This document shows, piece after piece, positions 45,658 through 54,129 of a stretch of DNA of 64,000 nucleotides (within the stretch, counting starts at the first letter, position 1; every line of letters starts with the position of its first letter). Below the pieces are notes generated by a model. The model searched no databases, was not told the origin of the DNA, and was given only the letters and a program-made list of their open reading frames with translations. The position numbers and the translations under genes were made by a program. This DNA comes from Candidatus Caccoplasma merdavium (GTDB lineage: Bacteria > Bacteroidota > Bacteroidia > Bacteroidales > UBA11471): NCBI GenBank assembly GCA_018715595.1, contig DVLI01000010.1, forward strand, positions 1 through 64,000, given 5' to 3'.

Positions 45658-46767
45658 ATGGCAATATATCCAAAACTGATTCTCGACGCACTGGCTACGG
45701 TGCGTTATCCCGGTAACGGGAAAGACCTCGTTGCGGCCGGCATGGTCGAAGACGACATTCGCATCGAGGGCAACAAGGTCTCTTTCTCGCTCATTTTCGA
45801 GCGAGCCAACGACCCTTTCCAGAAGTCGGTGGTGAAAGCGGCCGAGACCGCCATTCTCACTTATGTGGGCGAGGAGGTCGACATCAAAGGTAACATACGG
45901 GTCAAGAGCCGTCAGGCGCAGGCGCCTGCGCCCGGGAAGCTCCTGCCGCAGGTCAAGAACATCATCGCGGTCTCTTCGGGAAAAGGCGGTGTGGGAAAAT
46001 CGACCGTCTCGGCCAATCTGGCTGTCGCCTTGGCTCGCCAAGGTTACAAGGTGGGCTTGCTCGATGCCGATATTTTCGGCCCGTCGATGCCCAAGATGTT
46101 CGATGTCGAAGACGCCCGTCCCTATGCCGAGAATATCGACGGACGCGATCTTATCCTCCCTGTGGAGAAATACGGCGTAAAGCTCCTCTCGATAGGCTTC
46201 TTTGTAAATCCCGAGAGTGCCGTCGTGTGGCGGGGCGGAATGGCCAGCAACGCGCTGAAACAACTCATCGCCGATGCCGCGTGGGGCGACCTCGACTATT
46301 TTGTGCTCGACCTGCCCCCGGGAACGAGCGACATTCATCTCACCCTCATACAGACCTTGGCCATCACCGGGGCGATTGTGGTCTCCACTCCCCAACAAGT
46401 GGCGCTGGCCGATGCCCGCAAGGGTATCGACATGTTTACCAACGAGAAGGTGAACGTGCCGGTGCTGGGGTTGGTCGAGAATATGTCGTGGTTTACACCG
46501 GCCGAACTGCCCGAGAACCGCTATTACCTCTTCGGAAAGGAAGGGGCAAAGCATTTGGCCGAGGAGATGAATATTCCCCTGCTTGGCCAGATTCCCATCG
46601 TGCAGAGCATCTGCGAGGGGGGAGACGACGGCCGGCCCGTGGCTCTCGACGAGAATACGGTTACCGGGCAGGCTTTTGCCGAGTTGGCCCGGGCTGTGGT
46701 CGAGGCCGTGGATCGTCGCAACGAATCATTGCCTCCGACGCAGATTGTCGAGACCCACAAGTCGTAG
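45658..46767 (+). CDS. Iron-sulfur carrier Mrp/ApbC
   Basis: This P-loop ATPase holds and transfers [4Fe-4S] clusters. The 369-residue protein begins with a DUF59/MIP18-like domain (about 1-85). The Mrp domain follows, with Walker A SSGKGGVGKSTVSANLA and DLPPGTSDIHLTL. In the place where many Mrp proteins have CxxC (after ENMSWF) this one reads TPAELPENRYYLFG, with no cysteines. This is a feature I associate with the Bacteroidetes branch. Confidence 0.93.
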   Translation: MAIYPKLILDALATVRYPGNGKDLVAAGMVEDDIRIEGNKVSFSLIFERANDPFQKSVVKAAETAILTYVGEEVDIKGNIRVKSRQAQAPAPGKLLPQVKNIIAVSSGKGGVGKSTVSANLAVALARQGYKVGLLDADIFGPSMPKMFDVEDARPYAENIDGRDLILPVEKYGVKLLSIGFFVNPESAVVWRGGMASNALKQLIADAAWGDLDYFVLDLPPGTSDIHLTLIQTLAITGAIVVSTPQQVALADARKGIDMFTNEKVNVPVLGLVENMSWFTPAELPENRYYLFGKEGAKHLAEEMNIPLLGQIPIVQSICEGGDDGRPVALDENTVTGQAFAELARAVVEAVDRRNESLPPTQIVETHKS

Positions 46768-46816
46768 TTTTGTTTTGAGGGTCATCCCTCTGACGGGAGG
46801 GAGTGCCAAAAGAAAA

Positions 46817-46848
46817 AAGCGGCCAGCCTTTTGCAGGGCTGGCCGCTT
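46817..46848. terminator. Two-sided terminator between mrp and purT
   Basis: A 12-bp stem AAGCGGCCAGCC/GGCTGGCCGCTT has an eight-base loop, with an A run before it and CGTTTTA after it. It separates convergent genes. Confidence 0.88.
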
Positions 46849-46868
46849 CGTTTTATCGGAGGGGTGAA

Positions 46869-48059
46869 TTAGCGGGGAAGCGTGCGTATTTTGAGTTTGG
46901 CATAGGCGCGTTCGGCTTTGGCCAATGCCTCTTCGACCGTGTCGGCAGACGCCAGAATCACACCCAGGCGGCGGTGCCCCTTGACTTCGGCCTTGCCGAA
47001 TATGCGTATTTGCACGTCGGGTTCGCTCAATACCTCTTCGAGGTTGTCGAACTCGACCTTGTCGGTATCGCCTTCGACGACGATGGCCTTGGAGGCCGAC
47101 GGGGCGTGGAAGCGGATTCCCGGGACGGGGAGTCCCAGCACGGCGCGGGCGTGGAGGGCAAACTCCGACAGGTCTTGCGAAATCATCGTTACCATGCCCG
47201 TATCGTGCGGACGGGGCGATACTTCGCTGAATATCACTTCGTCGCCGCAGATAAACATCTCCACACCGAAGATGCCCCAGCCACCCAGTGCGGCCGTGAT
47301 TTTACCGGCAATCTCTTCGGCGGCTTTCAGGGCTTTCTCGCTCATGGCTTGCGGTTGCCACGATTCGCGGTAGTCGCCGTCGACCTGGTGGTGTCCGATG
47401 GGTTTGAGGAAGGTGGTGCCACCGATGTGGCGCACGGTGAGGAGGGTTATCTCGTAGTCGAAATTGACAAAGCCTTCGACGATGACGCGTCCGGCTCCGG
47501 CGCGTCCGCCTTCTTGGGCGTAGTGCCAGGCGTGGTCGATGTCGGCTTGGGTGCGTATGACGCTTTGGCCGTGGCCCGACGAGCTCATGATGGGTTTTAC
47601 GACGCAGGGCATGCCTATTTCGGCCACGGCGGCCTCAAATTCTTCCCGGGTCGAGGCGAAGCGGTAGGGCGAGGTTTTCAGCCCCAGTTCTTCGGCGGCG
47701 AGGCGGCGTATGCCTTCGCGGTTCATGGTGAGGAAGGTCGCTTTGGCCGTGGGGGTGACGTTGTAGCCCTCTTTTTCGAGTTCTACGAGGGTGGGGGTGG
47801 CGATGGCCTCGACCTCGGGTATGATGTGGTCGGGTTTCTCTTTTTCGATGATTTCGCGCAGCTTGGCTCCGTCGAGCATCGACAGCACATAGGAGCGGTG
47901 AGCCACTTGCATGGCGGGGGCGTTGGGGTATTTGTCGAGGGCAACGACTTCCACACCATAGCGTTGTAGTTCGATGGCGACCTCTTTGCCGAGTTCGCCC
48001 GAACCGCATAGGACGACTTTGGTTCCGATTTCTGAAAGGGCAGTTCCGAGTTTAGTCAT
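46869..48059 (-). CDS. purT: Formate-dependent GAR transformylase PurT
   Basis: This ATP-grasp enzyme makes formylglycinamide ribonucleotide from GAR, formate and ATP, a folate-free route for purine step 3. ATG 48059 gives 396 residues, as usual. The longer frame is rejected because its extra residues lie across a terminator hairpin. The protein begins with [21 protein letters not shown]. Other ATP-grasp blocks are [15 protein letters not shown] and [13 protein letters not shown]. No clear promoter was found before it. Confidence 0.95.
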   Translation of the reverse strand: MTKLGTALSEIGTKVVLCGSGELGKEVAIELQRYGVEVVALDKYPNAPAMQVAHRSYVLSMLDGAKLREIIEKEKPDHIIPEVEAIATPTLVELEKEGYNVTPTAKATFLTMNREGIRRLAAEELGLKTSPYRFASTREEFEAAVAEIGMPCVVKPIMSSSGHGQSVIRTQADIDHAWHYAQEGGRAGAGRVIVEGFVNFDYEITLLTVRHIGGTTFLKPIGHHQVDGDYRESWQPQAMSEKALKAAEEIAGKITAALGGWGIFGVEMFICGDEVIFSEVSPRPHDTGMVTMISQDLSEFALHARAVLGLPVPGIRFHAPSASKAIVVEGDTDKVEFDNLEEVLSEPDVQIRIFGKAEVKGHRRLGVILASADTVEEALAKAERAYAKLKIRTLPR

Positions 48060-48089
48060 AGTGTAAGGGTTTTGGAGGTAGGAAGAAGA

Positions 48090-48119
48090 GAAAATCGGAA
48101 ACGCCTGTCTCCGATTTTC
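48090..48119 (-). terminator. Terminator after the GH43 gene
   Basis: A 10-bp stem GAAAATCGGA/TCCGATTTTC has a 10-base loop and is followed on the minus strand by TCTCTTCTTCC. It lies between the GH43 stop and the purT ATG, separating the pectin unit from purT. Confidence 0.7.
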
Positions 48120-48132
48120 CGTGTATGTGAGA

Positions 48133-49803
48133 TTACTTGCGGGTGATGCGGAACCAGTCTGTTTCGAGCCAGCCGCTGTCGTTGCTCTTCCACGGACGGG
48201 TGCAGAAGAGGCCGACCTTGGCGCCAATCCATTTGCCTACCTGGGCGGTGAAGGCTTTGCCGACAGGCTCATATTTCTTGCCGTCGAGGCTGTAATAGAA
48301 AGTGCATACGCACTTGTAGTCTCCTTTTTGGGTCGGTTTTTTGGCTCCGGCCTGTTCGAACTTCACGCGCAGGTAGAGCTCATCGCTGTCGAGTTTGATG
48401 GCGGCATTCTCTTTTTCGATGCCCCCTTTGTCGGCTTTCTTGCAGTCGGCTTGCACGAGGTAGAGGCCGTCGGCCCGGCTGTCGAGAGCCAGCACGGCGT
48501 AGTCGAGGCCCATGACCACGAGTCCGGCGCGTTCGCCTTCAACCGTTTTCCCTTTGTTCTTGCGGGGCACGAATTTTACTTTCGTGGTGGCCGTGAAGTT
48601 TTCGGTGGGGAGTTTTTGCAACAGCAGGTTGGGAACGTCATAGAGGCTCTTCATGTCGGGGGTGTAGTGCGAGAAGAGGCGTAGTTGTGAGGCGGCGGCA
48701 TCGCAGAAGTACCACAAGGCATTGGGGTTGCCGTGCCATTGCCATTGCAGGCCGAGGTCCACACTGTCGAACTCGTCGCTTTCGGCGGGGGTGGCTTTCG
48801 GGTAGGTCTTGCCTACGTTGGGTTTTTTATAGGTGCTGACCGGTTCGCCGCAGCCGTCGCCGTCTTTGTCGACACCGATGACGGGCCAGCCGTTTTCGAG
48901 CCATACCATGGGTTGCAGATGCACGACGCGACCGTAAGCGCCTTTGTCTTGGAAGTGCAGGAACCAGTGTTCCTTGCCGTCGGGGGTGTCGACCCAACCA
49001 CCTTGGTGCGGGCCGTTGACGTCGGTGTTGCCTTGTGCCATGACGGTGCGGGTTTCATAAGGTCCCCACACGTTTTTGGAACGGAGCACCACCTGCCAAC
49101 CCGTGGCTACGCCGCCGGCGGGCGAGAAGATGTAGTAGTAGCCGTCGCGTTTATACATTTTGGCCCCTTCGATGGTCTCGTTGCCGATGTGTCCGTCATA
49201 GATGACGCGGTCGGACCCGATGGTGGCGGTGCCGTCGGGAGTCATCTCTATCATGCCGATGATACTCTTCACACCGGCGCGGCTACCGGCATAGCCATGG
49301 GCAATGTAGGCGCGGCCGTCTTCGTCCCAGAAGGGGCAGGGGTCGATGAGCCCTACTGCGGGGTGAATGAGTATGGGGTCGTCCCAGCGTCCGGCCGGGT
49401 CTTTGGTCTTAATCATGTAGATGCCCCGGTCAGGGTCGCCATAGCATACATAGAATTCTCCGTTGTGGTAGCGTATGCTGGGAGCCCACACGCCGTTGCC
49501 GTGCTGGGGCTTGGAGAAGTCTTCTTCGGGGGTGAGCCGTTCGGCGGCATAACCGATGAGGGTCCAGTTGACGAGGTCTTTGGAGTGCAGGATTTGCAGG
49601 GCCGGTATGCAGTTGAAGCTCGATGAGGTCATGTAGTAGTCGTCGCCGACCCGGCAAACGTCGGGGTCGGAGTAGTCTGCGTTGATAATCGGGTTTTTGT
49701 ATTTTCCGTTACCGAGGTCGGGAACCCATACTTCCGAGATGTTTTGGGCCGCGAGCTCGCCGGCCAGGAGCAGGAGGGCTGCAATGAGGCTGTTTTTTTT
49801 CAT
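48133..49803 (-). CDS. GH43 glycoside hydrolase (arabinofuranosidase/xylosidase type)
   Basis: This exported five-bladed beta-propeller enzyme has a C-terminal beta-sandwich. ATG 49803 gives 556 residues with a signal peptide (about 1-20, cleaved after AAQ). The propeller begins [13 protein letters not shown], where Asp46 is the expected base. [17 protein letters not shown] holds the pKa-modulating Asp, and [18 protein letters not shown] carries the acid Glu. The C-terminal domain (about 350-556) resembles the GH43_C2 sandwich. Likely substrates are arabinan or galactan side chains of pectin, or xylan. It follows the CE8 gene by 38 bases. Confidence 0.88.
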   Translation of the reverse strand: MKKNSLIAALLLLAGELAAQNISEVWVPDLGNGKYKNPIINADYSDPDVCRVGDDYYMTSSSFNCIPALQILHSKDLVNWTLIGYAAERLTPEEDFSKPQHGNGVWAPSIRYHNGEFYVCYGDPDRGIYMIKTKDPAGRWDDPILIHPAVGLIDPCPFWDEDGRAYIAHGYAGSRAGVKSIIGMIEMTPDGTATIGSDRVIYDGHIGNETIEGAKMYKRDGYYYIFSPAGGVATGWQVVLRSKNVWGPYETRTVMAQGNTDVNGPHQGGWVDTPDGKEHWFLHFQDKGAYGRVVHLQPMVWLENGWPVIGVDKDGDGCGEPVSTYKKPNVGKTYPKATPAESDEFDSVDLGLQWQWHGNPNALWYFCDAAASQLRLFSHYTPDMKSLYDVPNLLLQKLPTENFTATTKVKFVPRKNKGKTVEGERAGLVVMGLDYAVLALDSRADGLYLVQADCKKADKGGIEKENAAIKLDSDELYLRVKFEQAGAKKPTQKGDYKCVCTFYYSLDGKKYEPVGKAFTAQVGKWIGAKVGLFCTRPWKSNDSGWLETDWFRITRK

Positions 49804-49841
49804 GGGAGTTTGTTTAGATGTGTTTATATGAGAGATTTGTT

Positions 49842-50819
49842 TTATCGGTTTTGCCACCAGTCGCCGCCGAGGACGTTCTCGCGGGTGTATTTGCGGGCTT
49901 CTTTCTTGGAGAGTTGGCGGCACCAGTCTACTCTTTTCTCGATGCCGGCACCTTCGCCGCTGTTGTGGTATTCGGCATAGCGGGCGGTCTTTTCGTTCTC
50001 GGGGTTACGCCAGTTTTCCCAGCCTTCGTAACGGATATGCTTGCCGAGGTCGCACTCCATGAAGACAACGGCGGCGTAGGCTCGCCACGGACGTCCGAGG
50101 TAGACTTTGTTTACGTCGTTCTCGGCGGTGAGGGTGCAGTTGTGGAAGACATAGCCGAAGGGACTCTCGGCGGCCGTGGAGGCGGCTGTGATGTAAGAGT
50201 TCTGCTTGCTGTGTATCTGGCAGTTCTCAAACCAGCAGATGGCCGGGCCGAAGATGAAGTCGGTCGTGCCGTCGATGTAGCAGTTCTCAAAGTAGACGTG
50301 GCTCTTCTCGTCACCGGTGAAGAGCGTGTCCTGGTTGCCTTTGAGGCGGCAGTTGCGTACGATGATTTGGTCGCCTTCGGTGTGCAGGGCTACGGCCTGT
50401 CCCACACGCCCGGCGTTGTTTTCGATGGTGAGATTTTCGAGGGTGATGCGATGGCCGGCCACCAGCATCGTGTGGGTGCGGAAGGTTCCCATTTTGGTGA
50501 TGCTGTCTCCGAAGTAGACAATTTCTTTGCCGGCGTAGTCGCCAAAGGTGATGATGGTGCTGTCGGCGCTTTCTCCGGTGAGGGTGATGTCGCATTTCCA
50601 GGTGGGAATGATGACTTTCTCGTTATAGGTGCCGTTCTTGATAAAGACGGTGATGGGTATGGGGGTGTAGTCGCGTATGGCGTATATGGCTTCTTGTATG
50701 GAGGTGTAGTCGCCGCTGCCGTCTTGGGCCACGATGAGGCGTTGCTTGGGGCCTTGGGCTGCCGAGATGAAGGTGCAGGCAAGGAAAAAGAAGAGGAAAA
50801 ATTTCATTCGGTTTTTCAT
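49842..50819 (-). CDS. Pectin methylesterase (CE8)
   Basis: This is a right-handed beta-helix esterase that removes methyl groups from homogalacturonan. ATG 50819 gives 325 residues with an N-terminal signal ending near SAAQG. Active-site segments are GNQDTLF, TTDFIFG with the nucleophile Asp, and YLGRPWRAYA with the substrate Arg. The N-terminal IVAQDGSGDYTSIQEAI is the family start. A near-consensus TATCTTAG lies 25 bases upstream. It begins the second pectin unit with GH43. Confidence 0.92.
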   Translation of the reverse strand: MKNRMKFFLFFFLACTFISAAQGPKQRLIVAQDGSGDYTSIQEAIYAIRDYTPIPITVFIKNGTYNEKVIIPTWKCDITLTGESADSTIITFGDYAGKEIVYFGDSITKMGTFRTHTMLVAGHRITLENLTIENNAGRVGQAVALHTEGDQIIVRNCRLKGNQDTLFTGDEKSHVYFENCYIDGTTDFIFGPAICWFENCQIHSKQNSYITAASTAAESPFGYVFHNCTLTAENDVNKVYLGRPWRAYAAVVFMECDLGKHIRYEGWENWRNPENEKTARYAEYHNSGEGAGIEKRVDWCRQLSKKEARKYTRENVLGGDWWQNR

Positions 50820-50844
50820 GATGCGAATTTTTATAATTTGGGGT

Positions 50845-50852
50845 CTAAGATA
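50845..50852 (-). promoter_or_regulatory. Possible -7 element of the CE8-GH43 unit
   Basis: On the minus strand this reads TATCTTAG, one base away from TAnnTTTG, 25 bases upstream of the CE8 ATG. Confidence 0.35.
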
Positions 50853-50920
50853 CGCTTTTTTTTTCTTTGAGAGGTGTCTCTTTGATGCAAAACAGGGGGA
50901 CTTTTTGGTTTTTATGGAAA

Positions 50921-50960
50921 AAAAATCGGTGACGCGCATTTCCTCGCATCACCGATTTTT
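50921..50960 (-). terminator. Terminator of the wHTH gene
   Basis: A 16-bp stem with one G-U type mismatch and an eight-base loop is followed on the minus strand by a long T run. It lies 21 bases past the wHTH stop. Confidence 0.85.
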
Positions 50961-50981
50961 TGTTGTATGCCAGATAAATTC

Positions 50982-51185
50982 TTATCTGATGAGCGATACT
51001 TCCAAGTCGTTCTCGACTTCGGAGGTAGAAATTTTGTCTTCGCGAGACAGCCAACCCAAAGCTGCAAAAATTTGTTTATCTTTCAGTTTGGTCGCTTTTT
51101 TCAAATCTTTTACGGTCATGGGACCTTTTTCGTTCAGTGCATTCCACACCAAACCGGCATTCATGCCAATTTCTTCTCTTTTCAT
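50982..51185 (-). CDS. Winged helix-turn-helix protein (DUF2582)
   Basis: This 67-residue protein is the compact wHTH seen in Bacteroidetes (NAGLVWNALNEKGPMTVKDLKKAT, then IFAALGWLSREDKI). It probably binds nucleic acid, but neither target nor function is known. It is a monocistronic gene between the two pectin units, with its own TACCTTTG promoter and terminator. A role in pectin regulation is possible but not supported by more than position. Confidence 0.88.
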   Translation of the reverse strand: MKREEIGMNAGLVWNALNEKGPMTVKDLKKATKLKDKQIFAALGWLSREDKISTSEVENDLEVSLIR

Positions 51186-51225
51186 AATCAGTAAAAAATT
51201 TATTCTAGTTATAGAATATGCCGCA

Positions 51226-51233
51226 AAGGTATG
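51226..51233 (-). promoter_or_regulatory. -7 element of the wHTH gene
   Basis: On the minus strand this reads TACCTTTG, 40 bases upstream of the ATG. Confidence 0.6.
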
Positions 51234-51258
51234 AATTTATTTTTAAAACAATAAAAAA

Positions 51259-51296
51259 ATAGAAGCTATTTCATGAAAATTTGAAACAGCTTCTAT
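51259..51296 (-). terminator. Terminator of the GH105 unit
   Basis: A 15-bp stem (one G-U) with an eight-base loop is followed on the minus strand by TTTTTTTATTG. It lies 46 bases past the last GH105 stop. Confidence 0.88.
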
Positions 51297-51342
51297 CTGA
51301 TAATGGGTTTTTTTATCGTCAGTTTTTATTCATTATCCGGTT

Positions 51343-52572
51343 TTAGTCGTTCATTTCGATGCAGAGCATGATAAACGGGGCGACACCTTTGGGGTCGTTG
51401 TCGCGAATCACTTCGTTGATGTAGTATTCGAACGAACCGTCGCGGTAGGGTTTGCCGCCCAAGCCGGCTACACCGCATACGCGGGTGAGCGAGACGAGAC
51501 CTTTTTCATCGACTTTGATGAAGTTGTCGAGAATACCTTGATAGGCTTTCTTGGCCATTTCGAGGGTCGAAGGGTCGAGGTAGCCTTTGCGCACGCCTTT
51601 GGCAATGGCATAGGCATACATGGGTGTGCACGACATTTCGAGGTAGTTGCCTTCACGGCCGGTTTGGTCGATGACCTGGCACCAGGCTCCGGTTTGCGGG
51701 TCTTGGTATTTGGCCAGATTTTTCACGATGCCTTGCAAGATGGTGATTATTTTGTCGCGACCCGGTTGGTCTTGGGGCAGATAGTCGAGGGCATCGACGA
51801 TGGCCATCATGTACCAGCCGAGGGCGCGTCCCCATACATGAGCCGAGCGGCCGCTCTTGTCCGACCAGGGCAGTGCCTTGATTTCGTCCCAGGCGTGACG
51901 GTAGAGGCCGGTCTCCTTGTCGTAGGTGCGTTTGGCGACAAGGAGGAACTGGTTGACGATGTCGGCATAGGCAGCTTCGTTATCGGCATCGAACGTGGCG
52001 GTGTATTGTGCATAGTAGGGTTCTCCCATGTAGATGCCGTCGAGCCACATCTGGAACGGATAGACGCGTTTGTGCCAGAATCCGCCTTCGGAGGTGCGGG
52101 GTTGTGATGCCAGTTGCGAGCGCAGGGTGTCCATGGCGATTTTGTAGCGGGGGTCTTGCTCGCGTTCATAGAGTCGGAAGAGTATCTTGCCGGGATTGAC
52201 GTGGTCGAGGTTGTAGTTGCTTTTCTTGTACCCGTAGATGATGCCTTTCTCGTTGATGATGGTGTCGGCAAATTCTTTGACATAGGTGTAGAAAGGCGCT
52301 ACGATTTTGGCGTATTTCTTGTTGTCGATGTAGTGGTCATGGACGTCGAGGAACGATTGGCATTCGAGGCCGTGGCAGTAGTTCCATTTCAGCCCTTTGC
52401 TGAAATCGAGCATCCACCCTTCGGGGTTGCGGATTATCTCCGATTGCGTCATGCGTATCGACATGGGCAGGTCGGGGTCTACTTCGAATTTCTGTTTTTT
52501 CTTGGCGTCGATGCTGCCGCAGCAGCCGATGGCCAAGGCTGTGAAAAGTACGATTTTAAAGGTCTTTTTCAT
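51343..52572 (-). CDS. GH105 unsaturated rhamnogalacturonyl hydrolase
   Basis: This (alpha/alpha)6-barrel enzyme removes the unsaturated galacturonyl residue left by rhamnogalacturonan lyases. The 409-residue protein has a signal peptide with two Cys near residues 17-18 (IGCCGS), which may be a lipobox. Core segments match YteR-type enzymes: SLKWNYCHG equivalent KGLKWNYCHGLE, YPFQMWLDGIYMGEPYYAQY with the catalytic Asp, and HVWGRALGWYMMAIVDALDYLP. It lies six bases after the second GH105 gene and is the last gene of the unit. Confidence 0.93.
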   Translation of the reverse strand: MKKTFKIVLFTALAIGCCGSIDAKKKQKFEVDPDLPMSIRMTQSEIIRNPEGWMLDFSKGLKWNYCHGLECQSFLDVHDHYIDNKKYAKIVAPFYTYVKEFADTIINEKGIIYGYKKSNYNLDHVNPGKILFRLYEREQDPRYKIAMDTLRSQLASQPRTSEGGFWHKRVYPFQMWLDGIYMGEPYYAQYTATFDADNEAAYADIVNQFLLVAKRTYDKETGLYRHAWDEIKALPWSDKSGRSAHVWGRALGWYMMAIVDALDYLPQDQPGRDKIITILQGIVKNLAKYQDPQTGAWCQVIDQTGREGNYLEMSCTPMYAYAIAKGVRKGYLDPSTLEMAKKAYQGILDNFIKVDEKGLVSLTRVCGVAGLGGKPYRDGSFEYYINEVIRDNDPKGVAPFIMLCIEMND

Positions 52573-52578
52573 AAGCTC

Positions 52579-54105
52579 TTAGGGTTTTGTGTATTTTATG
52601 GTGATGATTTCGTGGTCGGCTTTTATTTGCAAGAGGTAGAGACCTGCGGGTAAAGCGTGTGTTGCCAGCTTTTGGCTATGTGCGCCGGCCGGCTGGTTTT
52701 TCAAGACGATATTGTCGTGTCTCCTCCCGGCCGGGTCGATGAGTGTCATCTCTACGTCGCTCTGTCGGGGAAGGAGGTAATGCACCTCGGCTTCGCCTCT
52801 GCCCGGTAACAGCCGGGCCGAGAGCGTCTGTGCGGGAGTGTTGTTCACGGCGGAGGGCTGCTCCTCGTTTTCGATGCGGTCCATCTCGATGCAGAGGAGG
52901 ATAAAGGGCCCGACTCCTTTGGGGTCGTTGTCGATTGTCTTGGTCTGGTTCACATAGTAGTCATAGGAGCCGTCGCGGTCGCTGCTCAGTCCTGCGACGG
53001 AGCAGATTTGGTGCAGCAGGGTTTTCCCCTCGGCGTCGAAGGAGAGGTAGTGCTCGCAGATGCCCTGATAGGCTCTCTCGGCAACGGGCAGAAGCGTGTC
53101 GTCGAGGTATCCCAACCGCACGCCCTTGGCAATGGAGTAGGCAAACATGGCGGTGCAGGAGATTTCCTGATAGTTGTCGGTACTGTCGGGGTAATCGACG
53201 ACTTGGTACCAGGCTCCCGTTTCAGGGTCCTGATAAGCCGGCAGTCTGTCGAAGATGCCTTGCAGGATTGTAAGCAGAGATTCCCGGTCGGGGGTGTCGT
53301 CGGGGAGTATTTCGAGCACGTCGACCAGTGCCATGGTGTACCAGCCGAGGGCGCGTCCCCACACATGCTGCGACTGCCCGGTGGTCTTGTCGGCCCATAT
53401 TTGCGCCCGTTTCTCGTCCCAGCCGTGGCGGTAGAGGCCGCTATGGTCGTCGAGGGTGTGTTGTGCCACGAGGTTGAACTGTTTGATGACGTCGGCATAG
53501 GAAGCTGCCGGGTCGTCTTCGAAGTCCCGGGCATATCGGGCATAGTAGGGTGTCCCCATGTAGAGGCCGTCGAGCCACATTTGGTAGGGGTAGTTCTGTT
53601 TATGCCAGAAACCGTCGTCCGAAGTGCGGGGTTGGTTTTTCAACTGCTTGCGCAGGGTCTTCATGGCGGTGAGATAACGGGCGTCGCCGGTCTCTTCGTA
53701 GAGGCGGAACAGGTTCTTGCCGGGGTTTACATGGTCGAGCGAGTAGTTGCGCTCTTTGTAGTTGTAGATGGTGCCCTGGCTGTTGATGGTTGCCTCGTAG
53801 TATCCCTTGGCATAGGTGTAGAGGTCGCTGCAATCGAGCGTGTCGCCGTGGTAGTAGTCATAGGCGGCGAAGATGGCTTGGCACAGCAGTCCGTGGGTGT
53901 AGTTCCATTTGAGGCTGGTGTTGCCGTCGATGGTCTTGTAGTCGGGGTGGCGCAGCATCTCAGAGCGGCTCATGCGCACGGCCATCGGCAGGTCGGTGTC
54001 GATGGCCCTGTTCTCGGCTCGGGCCGATGACGCAAAACCCATTATCATCGCCATGGCAGCGATGATAATGGGCGCGTATGGAGAGAGTAAGGTATGTCGT
54101 TTCAT
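52579..54105 (-). CDS. GH105 hydrolase with C-terminal T9SS-type sorting domain
   Basis: This 508-residue paralogue of the next gene shares the same landmarks (LKWNYTHGLL, YPYQMWLDGLYMGTPYYARY with catalytic Asp, HVWGRALGWYTMALVDVLEILP). It has a cleavable signal peptide (about 1-30, ending ARA). After the catalytic domain (ends near 415) a linker leads to about 80 residues with the type A sorting-domain pattern: VEMTLIDPAGR, then ALPAGLYLLQIK and a Lys-rich end IKYTKP. Such tails direct type IX secretion and surface attachment. No T9SS gene is in the window. It is the middle gene of the three-gene unit. Confidence 0.9.
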   Translation of the reverse strand: MKRHTLLSPYAPIIIAAMAMIMGFASSARAENRAIDTDLPMAVRMSRSEMLRHPDYKTIDGNTSLKWNYTHGLLCQAIFAAYDYYHGDTLDCSDLYTYAKGYYEATINSQGTIYNYKERNYSLDHVNPGKNLFRLYEETGDARYLTAMKTLRKQLKNQPRTSDDGFWHKQNYPYQMWLDGLYMGTPYYARYARDFEDDPAASYADVIKQFNLVAQHTLDDHSGLYRHGWDEKRAQIWADKTTGQSQHVWGRALGWYTMALVDVLEILPDDTPDRESLLTILQGIFDRLPAYQDPETGAWYQVVDYPDSTDNYQEISCTAMFAYSIAKGVRLGYLDDTLLPVAERAYQGICEHYLSFDAEGKTLLHQICSVAGLSSDRDGSYDYYVNQTKTIDNDPKGVGPFILLCIEMDRIENEEQPSAVNNTPAQTLSARLLPGRGEAEVHYLLPRQSDVEMTLIDPAGRRHDNIVLKNQPAGAHSQKLATHALPAGLYLLQIKADHEIITIKYTKP

Positions 54106-54129
54106 GCCATGGGGAATGAGCGATACTGA

